Assembly: GCA_035628505.1 (NCBI GenBank)
Contig: DASPJR010000221.1
Span: forward strand, 29,632 to 93,631
DNA length: 64,000 nt
Reading direction: 5' to 3'
Source: DASPJR01 sp035628505
Lineage (GTDB): Bacteria; Planctomycetota; SZUA-567; H5-PLA8
The notes beneath the pieces are model-generated. The model searched no databases and was not told the DNA's origin. It saw only the letters and a list, made by a program, of their open reading frames with translations. The stretch's first letter is position 1, and each line of letters opens with the position of its first letter. The position numbers and the translations under genes were made by a program. Shown one piece after another: positions 43,201 through 53,355 of the stretch.

Positions 43201-46200
43201 ACCAACGGACGCCTAGGCAATGGTCCTAACGCGGATTTTTACATCGGCGACATCGCCGAACTGCTGGTTTACAACTCGGCTCTGTCTGCAAGCGCGCAGC
43301 AGGCCGTGCTCACTTACCTGCAGCAGAAGTGGAGCGCCTCTGTGCTGCCGTTCGGTTCAGTGGTGAGCATCGCTGCCGGTGGAACACTGGACCTGAACGG
43401 TTTGAATCCTACGATTGCCTACCTTGCCGACGTAAACGGAGCCGGCGGAACCGTGACGAACAACTCCGTTGTGCCTGCCCGCGTCATTGTGAATGCCTCG
43501 AGCGGCACCTTTACATTCAGTGGAACGCTAGCAGACGGAACAGCTGCGACTGGACTCACAAAGAACGGCGGCTTTACGCAGATCCTCGCCGGAGCCAATA
43601 CCTGCACCGGCGGAATTAACATCAATACGGGAACGTTGCAGGTCGGTAACGGTGGAACAACCGGAACGCTGGGCAACGGCCCGACGGTGAACAACGCCTC
43701 GCTGGTGTTCGACTTCTCCGGCACGGTGTCGCTCGCTCCCACCATCAGCGGCACGGGCAATGTAACGAAGAACGGCAGCGGCGACCTTGCCCTGACTTCT
43801 GGCAGCGCTCATTCGGGCACCACCACCGTGAATGCTGGAACGCTGACCCTGCCGGGCGCAGCCTCGTTGAGCAACACGGCGTCTATCGTGCTGAACAGTG
43901 GTGCTACGCTCTTTTGCGATAAGCCTGCAGGGACCAGTTGCATCAATGATACGGCATCGATCACTTTAAATGGAGGTACGCTGCTTCTCCAGGCGTCGCC
44001 TGTTGTGTCACAATTCGAAGCGGTCGGTGCAATCATCGTCAACTCCGGCAACAGCACCATCAGCCTGCTGCCCAATAGCGGACGCAACGCGCAGATCAAT
44101 GCGTCGAGCATGACCCGTACTTCGGGAGCGACGCTGAGCTTCCTGCGTGGAATGACCGGCGGCTCGACCTTCCTCTTCGCCGGCGGAATCGCAGACAACA
44201 CCTTTATCCCGTGGGCGACTGTGAATAATGGAGCTGCCGTGTACACGGCTGCGCAGGGCCTGGTCAATCCGGTGCCCTTTGTTACCGCACAGAATGGCAA
44301 CTGGGAGAGCACCACAACGTGGATCGGTGGAACCGTTCCGACCGCCAACAACGATGTGCTCATCCGGCATAACGTCGTGCTGAACGCATCGACGACCGTG
44401 CGCTCGATGGCCTTTGATACCGGTTCGCCGACGCTCTCAACACCCAATTCTTCAACCCTGACTGTCGCCAGCGGACTGGTGACCTGTTCGGGCGCTGCGG
44501 CGCCGACAGTGGGCTGTAATCTGAAGTCTGACCTCGACTGGAATTTCGCTCAGAACAGCACCGGCATCATGACCGTGTCGGGCGCAATCGCTGCTGGTAT
44601 CTATGTGACGGGCCCGGTGGGGCACTGGACCTTCGATGAAGCGGCCGGAAGCACTGCAAACGATTCCTCCGCCGCTGGAAACGCCGGAACGCTGCAGGGC
44701 GGCGCGACGCGCGTGGCCGGCCGCGTCGGTCCGGGCGCTGTTGCGTTCGACGGCATCGATGGAATCGTCAACGTTCCCGGCTTCAGCTGGCCGAACGGCG
44801 GCGGACCGGTCACGGTATCCTTCTGGAACTTTGTTCCCGTGTTAAGAGATTCCTGGTCGTTCGGTGTGGGCAACGATGGCGCGAACCGTTTCAGCGCTCA
44901 TACTCCCTGGTCGAACGGCGACATCTACTGGGATTATCCAATCACCGGAACCGGACGCATCAACACAGCCTACGGTGCTGCGAACCTGAACAAATGGACG
45001 CACATCACACTGGTTTCAACCGGTAACGCCGGCACATTCAGCGCGATCTACCTCGACGGCGTGCTGGCGACATCGGCGGCATTTTCCGATGGCCCTGATA
45101 CCGCTCTCAGCGGCCTGCAGATCGGGCATGCGGCCTATGGTAATCCCCTGGATTTCCACCTGGGATCGATCGACGATTTCCGCATCTACAACCGCGTTCT
45201 GAGCCCCTCCGAGATCACGCAGATCTTCACGGGCGACGGCGTTGGCGTGGTGAAAGGCGGAAGCGGAACGCTGGTACTTTCCGGCGCCAACAGCTATCTC
45301 GGTGCGACGACGGTCACCGCGGGAACGCTGCGCATCGCTCACTCTTCGGCGCTGGGTGCCACCGCTGCAGGAACGACGGTTCAGGACGGCGCGGCGCTTG
45401 AAGTGGCCGGCAACATTTCGGTCGGGGCTGAAGCCATCAGCGTCAGCGGCACAGGAGTTTCAAACGGCGGCGTCGTGCGAAACGTCAGCGGCGCGAACAC
45501 GCTGGGCGGCTCGCTGACGCTGAACGCCGCATCATTGGTGAAGGTGGATGCAGGCGGGGACACATTGACAGTCGCCGGCTCCTTCGGCGGCTCGGGGGCT
45601 CTGACAAAGGATGGGCCTGGAACGCTGGTGCTCAATGGCACCAGCACCAACGCGCAGATCATTACAGTGAACGCCGGCACGCTGCAGGGCACGACCGACT
45701 CGCTGAAGGTCGATATTGTCAACAACGGCGCGGTGGTCTTCAATCAGGCGACAACGGGCACGTATCCGTTTGTCATCAGCGGCACGGGATCGCTGGGCAA
45801 GGCAGGCTCTGGAACCGTGCTTCTCACCGGTGTCCACACGTATGCCGGAGCAACAAACGTGAATGGCGGCACGCTGCGCACCGGCCTACTGCCACCTTCC
45901 GGAAGCGTGCTGTGGCTCGACGCGTCGGACTTGTCAACGCTCACAAAGGACGGTTCAAACCGCGTCAGCGAGTGGCGCGACAAGAACGGCACGGCTGAAA
46001 AGATGGCTCAGGGCGCGGTCGCACAGCAGCCCGTGCTGATTACATACGGAATTAACAGCCTGCCGGTGATTCGCACGGCAGCGGCAACGCAGCAGCACCT
46101 GTTCACAAACACGAATTTTCCTGCACCCTGCTCTGTTTTTTACGTGTCGCGTCAGACTGGCGGGGCGAATCTCCGCATGCTCACTGCGCGCAACAACAAC

Positions 46201-49200
46201 TGGCTGCTTGGGTATTGGAACGGTTTCCGCCAGCGCGCTTTCTTCGAAGGCTGGGTCAATCAGCCCAACACCGCGGCGGACACAAATGCTTACCTGTATG
46301 GGGCCACCATTCCAGGGGCCGGGCAAGCCAGCACCTTCTATGAAAATGGCGTGCAGCTCGCATCGAACACCGGAGGCACGCAAGGCCCCAACGGTCTGAG
46401 CCTCTCTGGTTCTGGCGAGTTCTCAAATGGCGACTTCGCTGAAATCCTCGTTTACAACAGCGTCCTGAATACTGCCAGTCGCCAGGCCGTCGAAGCCTAT
46501 CTGAACGCGCGCTGGTTCAACCTCAATGTTCCGAACATTCTGCCGGATGGCACGGACGTCACTGTAGCGGCTGGCGCCACGCTGGACCTGCTCATGGCTG
46601 AGACCATCGGCTCGCTGGCCGGAGCTGGATCGGTGATCGACGGCAGTTCTCTGACAACCGGTGGCAACGGAAACAGCAGTGTCTTCTCCGGCGTGATCTC
46701 CGGCAACGGAGCGCTGATTAAGCAAGGCGCCGGTACGATGACTCTTTCGGGCGCCAACACGTATAGCGGCGCAACGACAGTCAGCGCCGGTGTGCTGCAG
46801 GCTGCGCACGGGACGGCGCTTGGTTCGACAGCCGCCGGCACCGCCGTGCTCAACGGCGCGGCACTGGAAATTCTGGGCGACATCGCCATTGGCAGTGAAG
46901 CGATTACCGTCAGCGGCAGCGGCATCGCCGGCGCCGGCGTGTTGCGGAGCGGCAGCGGCGATAACAGCCTGGACGGCCGCGTGACGATGGCCGTCGATTC
47001 ACAGATTGCCGTGGATGCTGGCAGCCTGAGATTGAACGGCTCCGTATCGGGCAGTGCGGCACTGACAAAGATCGGACCGGGAGCGCTTTTGCTGGCTGGT
47101 GCTTGTGATTACACAGGTGCCACGACGATCGCTGCCGGAACGATCCGGCTGGTAAACACCGGCGCGCTGCCTGGAGACTATGCGGCGTACTATTCCTTTG
47201 ACAATGTGTCCGGAACCACCGTCTTCAACGGAGGCTCGCTCCCGAATAAAGATGGCACCTTAATGAATGGTGCCACCATCACTGCGAGCGGCTACAGCGG
47301 CAACGGTATGGCCCTTACCCAGGGCAGCGCGCAGTTCATGGGCATTGCCCTCAGCGGCGGCAAAGGTATCGACCTGAGCGGCGGTAACTGGACAGTCTCA
47401 GCGCGCTTCCGTGACATTCATCCCAGCAGCACCTGGCGAACCCTCACACGCGGTAACACCGGCGATCATCAGGTCATCGTCGAGACGGGCTCGACCAGGC
47501 TCGGCTCGTTTGACAACGTCGGAGGCACTAACTTCAGGGCTAGCGGCTATGATGTTACGCCCGTGGTTTCGTCCGGCTGGCATCAGGTCACGGCGGTCGG
47601 ATCCGGTACAACAACGGCGATGTATATCGATGGCGTGCTGGTCGGTACGGTGCCCTTTAAGAGCACGAGTGACATTTACGCGATCGGAAATTGGCAGGGT
47701 GGCGGGCAGGCCTTCTCGCAAGTCATGGATGAGGTCTATATCTATCAGCGCGCACTCTCTGCGGCTGAAATCAAGGGCCTGGTTCTGCCGGCCAACACGC
47801 AGGTTCGCATTGCCGCGGGCGCCACGCTTGACCTGAACGGGAGCAATCAGACGATCGGCTCGCTGACTGACAGCGGAGGCGCCGGCAGTGTGGTGCTCGG
47901 CGGCGCAACGCTTACCACCGGAAACGATAATCTCTCGACAGCATTCTCCGGAACGATCTCCGGCGCGGGCAATATGACGAAGATCGGAACAGGCACGTTT
48001 GACCTCACCGGCGCTAACAACTTTGCCGGAACGGCCTCCGTGGCGGCCGGCGTTCTTCAGCTCTCAAGTCCGGTTGCGCTCGCGCCGGTCACTCCCGTTG
48101 TCATGAGCAACGTTGCCGGGGCGGTGTTGAACATCAATGCCCCCGTCGTAGCCATCGCCTCCCTCGCTGGAGGCGGTTCAATCGGCGGAAACGTGACGCT
48201 CGGTGCAAACACGCTCGTCGTTGGATTGGATAACTCATCAACACGCTACGATGGCATCATCAGCGGAACTGGCGGAATAACAAAGGCGGGCACAGGAACA
48301 CTGACGCTGTCGGGTTCGCACACCTACAGCGGACCGACCTTGGTCAACAACGGAACATTGAAAGTTGCGCCGGTGCCGGTTGCGGGTGCCGGAGTGTGGC
48401 TAGACGCTTCCGACAGCTCGACGATCGTGAAGGACGGCTCAAACCTGGTTCAGCAGTGGAACGACAAGAGTGGCAACGGGCGGAACTTCACGGCGACCGG
48501 ATCGCAGACGCCGCTCTTCGTTAACAACGCGCTCAACGGAATGTCCGCTCTGCGGCTTGATGGCGTCGATGACCGGCTGTCGCTGAACAGCGTCACCAAC
48601 CCGGCGACCGTGTTCATCGTCAATCGTGTGGCCACACAGACATCCCTCGATGGAATCTACGGCAGCAGCAATCCCGGCGACAAGGGAATCCGAAGTCATA
48701 CCGCTGCAACGCCAGTCGAGTGGCGACACCCTGGAGACGGCAACGACTTCACCAATGGCGGCAGCGGCCAGATCTATATCAACGGCGTGGCCACAAATGC
48801 ATACGCGTTGAACACTGCGAACGTCTTGAGTGCCGCCCGCGGCTCGACTTTCACGGCCGCTTACAACAACACGCATCTGGGCTGGTATTTTGATCTCACT
48901 CGCGTATTCGACGGCGACATCGCTGAAGTGCTGATCTATGAAACCGCGCTGAGCACCGCGCAGCGCCAGGCCGTCGAAAATTACCTGATGTTGAAGTGGC
49001 TGAACCTGGGCCAGGTCATCGTGAATGTCATTCCGGATGCATCGGCTGTGACCGTCGCTGCCGGCGCGACGCTCAACATGATCAATGCGACCGAAACGAT
49101 CGGCAGCCTGGCGGGTGCCGGCGATGTGCTTCTCGGCACCGCGACGCTCACCACCGGTGGAAACGGCGCAACGACGCTCTTCAGCGGCGTGATCTCGGGG

Positions 49201-52200
49201 ACGGGCGGACTGGTGAAGGAAGGTGCGGGTGCGCTCAGCCTTGGCGGAGTCAACACGTATTCGGGCGCAACGACGCTCAACGGCGGAACGCTGCTGGTCA
49301 ACGGCAGCGTTGCGGCCGGCGCAGTCACGACCGCGAGCGGAACAACGCTGGGCGGAAGCGGAACGATCGGCGGCAACGTGACGGCTAACGGCACCGTCGC
49401 TCCGGGAAGCGGCGGCATCGGCACCTTGACGGTCAGCGGCACTATGGACTTCGCTGCAGGTTCAAGCTTCACGGTGGAACTCGACGGTACGGGCCCCACA
49501 AGCGATACGCTGAGCGTCGGCGGCACAGTAACATTCGGTGCGAATGTTGCACTGAACGCATCGCTGGGCACGGCTTCGACTGCAGGCCAGACGTTCACAC
49601 TAATCAACAAGACCAGCGCCGGAAGCATCGCGGGCACTTTGAACGGGCTGCCTAATGGATCATCTGTCGCGATCGCTCCGCGCAACTTTATTGTTCGTTA
49701 CGACCTTGGAACGGGCAGCAACGACCTGGTGCTCACCGATGGCCAGCCTCCGACCGCGAATGCCCAGGTTCTCAATCCTTCGCCGCTGGAAGACGTCACG
49801 TACACCATCACACTCACCGGCAACGATCCTGATGGCGACACCCTGACGTTTGCAATCGCGAGCGGTCCGACCAACGGCACGCTGGGAGCAATCGTGCCGG
49901 TCAATGCCAATACGGCGACCGTGACATATACATCGAACCTCAATTACAACGGTGCGGACAGCTTCACGTTCACCGTGGCGGACGCGCTGAGTACGTCGGC
50001 GCCGGCAACCGTGTCCATGACCGTCGTCGCCGTCAACGATGTGCCTGTGTTCACTGCAGGAACGGATCAGACTGTTCTGGAAGACTCCGGAGCCGCTACA
50101 ATTGCGGGCTGGGCGACGGGCATCAGTGCCGGACCGACGGATGAGGCAGGACAGACACTGACGTTTACGGTCACCGCAAACACCAATCCGGCGCTCTTCT
50201 CAGTTCAGCCGGCTGTCGCCAGCGACGGAACGCTGACGTTTACGCCGGCTGCCGATGAAAATGGAACGGCGACAATCACTCTGCAGCTTGCCGATAACGG
50301 CGGGACGGCAAATGGCGGTGTGGATACGTCCGCGACGCAGCAGTTCGTCATCAATGTAACTGCAGTGAACGATGCTCCGAGTTTCACCATCGGCGCCGAT
50401 CAGACGGTAGTGGAAGACGCCGGCGCGCAGATCGTCAACCCCTTCATCACGGTCATTAGCGCCGGTCCAGCTAACGAATCAACGCAGACCGTCAGCTTCC
50501 TGATCTCCGGCAACACGAATCCGGCTCTGTTCTCTGCCGGGCCGAGCATCAGCAGCACGGGCGTGCTGACGTATACGCCGGCGGCGGATGCGAATGGGAC
50601 GGCGATAATTTCGGTGCAGATCCAGGACAATGGTGGCACCGCTAACGGTGGCGTGGACACGTCGGCTGTTCAGCAGTTTACGATTACAGTCACAGCAGTG
50701 AACGATCAGCCCGTCGCAAATGCGCAGAACGTCACAGTGCTGGAAGACGGATCAGCCAATATCACACTCACGGCCAATGATTCGGACCCTGAAGTGGCCC
50801 AGGTGCTGACCTACGCCATTGTGCTCCAGCCGCAGTTCGGCACACTGACGAACTTCAATGCCGCCACCGGCGCTGTGACGTACACACCCAATCCGGACTA
50901 CAACGGGCCGGATAGCTTTACCTTCAATGTGACCGATGACAACCTGGCCGGTGCGCCGGCGAGTCTGCAGAGCACTGATGTCACGGTGAGCATCACCGTG
51001 ACGGCTGTCAACGATGTGCCGAGCTTCACCGCATCCAATCAGACGGTGCTGGAAGATTCCGGTCCGCACACGGTCGCCGGCTGGGCCAATGCCATCAGTG
51101 CCGGCCCCGCTGACGAAGCTGCGCAGGCGCTCAACTTTACCGTCAGCAACAACAACAACGCGCTGTTTTCGGTGCAGCCGGCAGTCTCCGCAAACGGCAC
51201 GCTGACCTATACGCTTGCAGTCAATGCCAACGGGGTCGCGACGCTCTCCGTCCAGATCAGTGACGATGGTGGCACGGCCAACGGCGGCGTGGACACTTCG
51301 GCCGTGCAGACGTTCACACTTACCGTCACGCCGGTGAACGATCGACCGGTGGCCAATGCGCAGACCCTGAACACCGGTGAGGATACGCCGGTCAGCATCT
51401 TCCTGAGCGGTGTAGACAGCGATCCGGAAGTGACGCAGGTGCTCTCGTTCGCCATTGCATCGCAGCCCGCGAACGGCACTCTGTCTAATTTCAACCCGGC
51501 CACCGGCCAGGTGACCTATACGCCCAATGCACAGTTCAACGGCACCGATACGTTTACCTTTACCGTCACCGATGACGCCGCTGCTGGCGCAACGGCGAAC
51601 CTGGTGAGCGTGGCTGCAACCGTCACGGTGTCCGTGGCCAACTCTAACAGCGCCCCCGTTGCCAATGCTCAGACCCTCGTCAGCGGCTTCGAAAAGCCGC
51701 TGGTGATTACGCTGAGCGGCAATGACGGCGATCCTGAAGTCGTCCAGGTGCTGACGTACACAATCGTCACGCAGCCGGCTAACGGCACGCTTTCCTCCAT
51801 AAACCAGAGCACCGGCGCTGTGACGTACACGCCGAACGCCGGCTTCACGGGAGCCGACAGCTTCACCTTTACAGTGACCGATGACGCGACGGGCGGGCCG
51901 GCTATCAACCTGACCAGCGCGCCTGCGACGGTCTCGATCACCGTCACGCCCGCGCCGACGTTCACCTCAACCCCGACCGTCTCCCCGGATACGGTCATCG
52001 CCGGCCAGCCCGTCATCTTCAGTGCCGGTACGAGCAACAACTCGACGATCACGTGGAATTTCGGTGACGGCACCACCGCCACCGGCGCAACCACGATCCA
52101 CACCTTCACGGTGCCTGGCATTTACACGACGATCGTGACGGCGACCTCGCCCGAAGGCGTCTCGACCAGCGTGGAAGTGACGATTTTCGTCGGCCTGGGA

Positions 52201-52737
52201 ACCGAATCGGGCTCCAACGGTTCAGGTGCGCTGCCCGCGGGCGTAACTGGAATCTGGGTCGGTGGCGCCGGCCAGCAGAAGCCGCAGGGTGGAAGCGGCA
52301 AGCTCACGGTAAACTTCGTCAACCGCGAACGCACCAGCGCTGCTGGATCAGCCGGCCAGATCGCTTTCCCGTCAACGATGACGTACGCGACGCTGAAAGG
52401 CAAAGTGGGAACGCTCACGCTGGGCAAGGGATCGCTGGCGCAGTCATACATCTTCACGCTCGACAAGCGCGGCAAGGGCCGGGCGACCTCGCTGCAGAAG
52501 ATGCAGGTCGACCTGAAGAAGAAGAAGATCCTCTTCAAGGTCGGCAAGCGCGCGGCGCTCACGGATCTGGCCGAGTCGCTCGGCGCGACTTTCGACCGGA
52601 ACACGAAGAAGGGCAACCCGATCATCATCTACATGCCGGCCACGCTGCAGGTTGGCAACGACCTGTACATTGCGATGACCTTCGAACTGCTCTACCGGCA
52701 GAAGGGTTCGATGGGAAAGGCGGGGCTGCGGCCGTAA
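40282..52737 (+). CDS. giant surface protein with autotransporter-type, LamG, PA14-like, cadherin-like and PKD modules (4151 aa)
   Basis: Signal peptide ending SATAFAG near residue 32. Stretches of autotransporter-associated strand repeats occur throughout the first 3150 residues (units like GTGTLTLTGDNTYGKTIV, GAGTMTLSGANTYSGATT). Inserted between them: LamG domains at about 154-353, 1440-1653 and 2297-2507; LamG/concanavalin-like domains with SIWLDGSDLS or VWLDASDSS starts at about 787-1020, 1867-2080 and 2697-2910; a PA14-like domain at about 460-627. Residues about 3154-3890 are seven or so cadherin-like/VCBS repeats (ADSFTFTVTDDA, NDVPVFTAG). A PKD domain is at about 3892-3970 (ITWNFGDGTTATG). 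The last 165 residues are Lys-rich and match no sorting signal I know. There is no C-terminal beta-barrel, so export is unclear. A role in adhesion or polysaccharide binding is likely. Confidence 0.93.
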   Translation: MFIAARHSTGFQAFWKLAALLSLVFSATAFAGQVVWNGSIDAKWSTAANWTPAAVPGAGADVVLTGTGTAPTDQDIAGLSINTLTIDASATTPFTVAGNAITLTANGTALTAASSGHTIATDLVMGTGHTYSVGAGLDLTITGAITAPVVPDMLYYAFDESAGSTANDFSGNSRNGTLQSGMTRVPGIDGNAVQFDGSSGYVQAPAFPIGGGAVSFAVWVNSSNPFANWNRIFDFGNGASATNILLAFTGTSGQMTLHNYNGGTLLGSVTINTVFPSNTWVHVAAVIDGAGNCTIYWNGVAQVTGFTGLPIATSRSNQYIGRSNWPDALFSGRMDDFRIYNRALSQAEVQELVAGNITYLTKTGGGRLILASATPYSGRLTNAAGTLETSSASISGSITNNATLEFNQTSDGVYAGTISGSGTVIKNGNAVLGLAGGNTYTGPTIVNAGTLREMKSSVGLLEGRVGGAFNTTSSNPATSIQTSPRWANVADNGSTYANTGAWVDNSTYIYSGFVNNPTGSNVTYTFAENFDDSVRLIIDGTTVLNNTAWNVPTRGNFTLTPGLHTFELRLGQGSGGVGPSNQSWLSNGIGFGYDTQGRAQDVAANYTIMADPGDGSLFLAGEAGFSRLSAYTVNAGATLDANNQSTVIGSLAGSGSVTLGTGTLGTGANNSSTTFSGVISGSGTFGKQGTGTLTLTGDNTYGKTIVSSGTLQVGNGGLTGTLGTLPVTNNGTLVFNHSAATSFIGGISGSGVLVKEGTGTLSLGGGNTYTGGTVINAGTLRLLDAFVSPPAASIWLDGSDLSTLFTDAAGTTPVSATADPVGMWRDKSGNGRHATQATAANQPTFRTAILNGRSVVRFDGTNDQLNLDLTSVAGQQYTIYVLEGKLGTKANNHFLGTTPANTNQGMHFGYRSDNTYTLAQWANDLNYTNNAITYTGTQVFRTWTNILDTSGHRIQLNGTPVAANTNTTPFTTTTNGRLGNGPNADFYIGDIAELLVYNSALSASAQQAVLTYLQQKWSASVLPFGSVVSIAAGGTLDLNGLNPTIAYLADVNGAGGTVTNNSVVPARVIVNASSGTFTFSGTLADGTAATGLTKNGGFTQILAGANTCTGGININTGTLQVGNGGTTGTLGNGPTVNNASLVFDFSGTVSLAPTISGTGNVTKNGSGDLALTSGSAHSGTTTVNAGTLTLPGAASLSNTASIVLNSGATLFCDKPAGTSCINDTASITLNGGTLLLQASPVVSQFEAVGAIIVNSGNSTISLLPNSGRNAQINASSMTRTSGATLSFLRGMTGGSTFLFAGGIADNTFIPWATVNNGAAVYTAAQGLVNPVPFVTAQNGNWESTTTWIGGTVPTANNDVLIRHNVVLNASTTVRSMAFDTGSPTLSTPNSSTLTVASGLVTCSGAAAPTVGCNLKSDLDWNFAQNSTGIMTVSGAIAAGIYVTGPVGHWTFDEAAGSTANDSSAAGNAGTLQGGATRVAGRVGPGAVAFDGIDGIVNVPGFSWPNGGGPVTVSFWNFVPVLRDSWSFGVGNDGANRFSAHTPWSNGDIYWDYPITGTGRINTAYGAANLNKWTHITLVSTGNAGTFSAIYLDGVLATSAAFSDGPDTALSGLQIGHAAYGNPLDFHLGSIDDFRIYNRVLSPSEITQIFTGDGVGVVKGGSGTLVLSGANSYLGATTVTAGTLRIAHSSALGATAAGTTVQDGAALEVAGNISVGAEAISVSGTGVSNGGVVRNVSGANTLGGSLTLNAASLVKVDAGGDTLTVAGSFGGSGALTKDGPGTLVLNGTSTNAQIITVNAGTLQGTTDSLKVDIVNNGAVVFNQATTGTYPFVISGTGSLGKAGSGTVLLTGVHTYAGATNVNGGTLRTGLLPPSGSVLWLDASDLSTLTKDGSNRVSEWRDKNGTAEKMAQGAVAQQPVLITYGINSLPVIRTAAATQQHLFTNTNFPAPCSVFYVSRQTGGANLRMLTARNNNWLLGYWNGFRQRAFFEGWVNQPNTAADTNAYLYGATIPGAGQASTFYENGVQLASNTGGTQGPNGLSLSGSGEFSNGDFAEILVYNSVLNTASRQAVEAYLNARWFNLNVPNILPDGTDVTVAAGATLDLLMAETIGSLAGAGSVIDGSSLTTGGNGNSSVFSGVISGNGALIKQGAGTMTLSGANTYSGATTVSAGVLQAAHGTALGSTAAGTAVLNGAALEILGDIAIGSEAITVSGSGIAGAGVLRSGSGDNSLDGRVTMAVDSQIAVDAGSLRLNGSVSGSAALTKIGPGALLLAGACDYTGATTIAAGTIRLVNTGALPGDYAAYYSFDNVSGTTVFNGGSLPNKDGTLMNGATITASGYSGNGMALTQGSAQFMGIALSGGKGIDLSGGNWTVSARFRDIHPSSTWRTLTRGNTGDHQVIVETGSTRLGSFDNVGGTNFRASGYDVTPVVSSGWHQVTAVGSGTTTAMYIDGVLVGTVPFKSTSDIYAIGNWQGGGQAFSQVMDEVYIYQRALSAAEIKGLVLPANTQVRIAAGATLDLNGSNQTIGSLTDSGGAGSVVLGGATLTTGNDNLSTAFSGTISGAGNMTKIGTGTFDLTGANNFAGTASVAAGVLQLSSPVALAPVTPVVMSNVAGAVLNINAPVVAIASLAGGGSIGGNVTLGANTLVVGLDNSSTRYDGIISGTGGITKAGTGTLTLSGSHTYSGPTLVNNGTLKVAPVPVAGAGVWLDASDSSTIVKDGSNLVQQWNDKSGNGRNFTATGSQTPLFVNNALNGMSALRLDGVDDRLSLNSVTNPATVFIVNRVATQTSLDGIYGSSNPGDKGIRSHTAATPVEWRHPGDGNDFTNGGSGQIYINGVATNAYALNTANVLSAARGSTFTAAYNNTHLGWYFDLTRVFDGDIAEVLIYETALSTAQRQAVENYLMLKWLNLGQVIVNVIPDASAVTVAAGATLNMINATETIGSLAGAGDVLLGTATLTTGGNGATTLFSGVISGTGGLVKEGAGALSLGGVNTYSGATTLNGGTLLVNGSVAAGAVTTASGTTLGGSGTIGGNVTANGTVAPGSGGIGTLTVSGTMDFAAGSSFTVELDGTGPTSDTLSVGGTVTFGANVALNASLGTASTAGQTFTLINKTSAGSIAGTLNGLPNGSSVAIAPRNFIVRYDLGTGSNDLVLTDGQPPTANAQVLNPSPLEDVTYTITLTGNDPDGDTLTFAIASGPTNGTLGAIVPVNANTATVTYTSNLNYNGADSFTFTVADALSTSAPATVSMTVVAVNDVPVFTAGTDQTVLEDSGAATIAGWATGISAGPTDEAGQTLTFTVTANTNPALFSVQPAVASDGTLTFTPAADENGTATITLQLADNGGTANGGVDTSATQQFVINVTAVNDAPSFTIGADQTVVEDAGAQIVNPFITVISAGPANESTQTVSFLISGNTNPALFSAGPSISSTGVLTYTPAADANGTAIISVQIQDNGGTANGGVDTSAVQQFTITVTAVNDQPVANAQNVTVLEDGSANITLTANDSDPEVAQVLTYAIVLQPQFGTLTNFNAATGAVTYTPNPDYNGPDSFTFNVTDDNLAGAPASLQSTDVTVSITVTAVNDVPSFTASNQTVLEDSGPHTVAGWANAISAGPADEAAQALNFTVSNNNNALFSVQPAVSANGTLTYTLAVNANGVATLSVQISDDGGTANGGVDTSAVQTFTLTVTPVNDRPVANAQTLNTGEDTPVSIFLSGVDSDPEVTQVLSFAIASQPANGTLSNFNPATGQVTYTPNAQFNGTDTFTFTVTDDAAAGATANLVSVAATVTVSVANSNSAPVANAQTLVSGFEKPLVITLSGNDGDPEVVQVLTYTIVTQPANGTLSSINQSTGAVTYTPNAGFTGADSFTFTVTDDATGGPAINLTSAPATVSITVTPAPTFTSTPTVSPDTVIAGQPVIFSAGTSNNSTITWNFGDGTTATGATTIHTFTVPGIYTTIVTATSPEGVSTSVEVTIFVGLGTESGSNGSGALPAGVTGIWVGGAGQQKPQGGSGKLTVNFVNRERTSAAGSAGQIAFPSTMTYATLKGKVGTLTLGKGSLAQSYIFTLDKRGKGRATSLQKMQVDLKKKKILFKVGKRAALTDLAESLGATFDRNTKKGNPIIIYMPATLQVGNDLYIAMTFELLYRQKGSMGKAGLRP

Positions 52738-52770
52738 CCGCGACAAACTTAAACCAGGAAGCGCACGACG

Positions 52771-52805
52771 CACACGGAGAGGAAAACTCTCCGTGTGTTC
52801 TTATT
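52771..52805 (+). terminator. terminator of the giant surface-protein gene
   Basis: The 11-bp stem CACACGGAGAG / CTCTCCGTGTG has the loop GAAAA and is followed by TTCTTATT. It is 34 bp after the stop codon. Confidence 0.8.
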
Positions 52806-53355
52806 CCCACTGCCTTCTTGCGCCTTGCTGGCTGGCATGCTCTGCCGTCGTTTTTCACTCACCCTTCACTAGAGGGTAGAAAAATTGCATAACACTTTGA
52901 TCAAGTCCTTGCTGCCACAGGAATTAAAATCTTAAAAAATTGCATTAACGATTGCGCAACACACAACCTGTTAATTGAAGCCAATTTGTAATTTTGCATT
53001 TTCAATGTCTAGACAAGTGCTCTGAGTGTTATATTGCCGCCGCTATGGGGTGCCGATTAGCAAGCTGCTGTTCACTTGCTCCTCGCTGCGGCGGCGCGGT
53101 GGCCACCCTGCTATAGAGGCGTGCCACCGCACGTATGCGACTGTGGGCTTGCCCCCAGTGCCGATCGCAACGCCGCGCATTCAGTCGGGAAACCTGCGCG
53201 TGCAGGATGTCGCAAGCGCCAAAGGCGCGCGCTATACCAGCCTGGGGTGCAGCCCCAGGAAAGAAGTATTTCCCATGCATTCCAAAGGGCTGAAAGCCCG
53301 AACTAAAATGCCGGTAAATAGTGTCTGTGTGTAGTACTCGTTCGGTACTGCTGCA
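52806..53355. other. intergenic stretch with AT-rich part and hairpin repeats
   Basis: 52860-53030 is AT-rich without recognised features. 53090-53312 carries clustered short hairpins (see the repeat entry). An open plus frame through the repeat (53026-53334) has no gene character. Confidence 0.6.
53090..53312. repeat. cluster of short REP-like hairpins
   Basis: Successive small inverted repeats: GGTGGCCACC near 53098, CCTGC/GCAGG (53193-53206), GCGCC/GGCGC (53216-53228), CCTGGGG/CCCCAGG (53241-53259), GGGCT/AGCCC (53287-53299). Repeats of this style are scattered through many PVC and related genomes. Copy number here cannot be judged from one window. Confidence 0.5.

Noticed and set aside
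52230..52737. PEP-CTERM, LPXTG or autotransporter barrel at the end of the giant protein
   Set aside because: No PEP or LPXTG motif followed by a helix and Arg cluster, and no amphipathic strand pattern ending in Phe.
53026..53334. 102-codon plus-strand frame
   Set aside because: It runs through the hairpin repeats and has low-complexity words produced by them.
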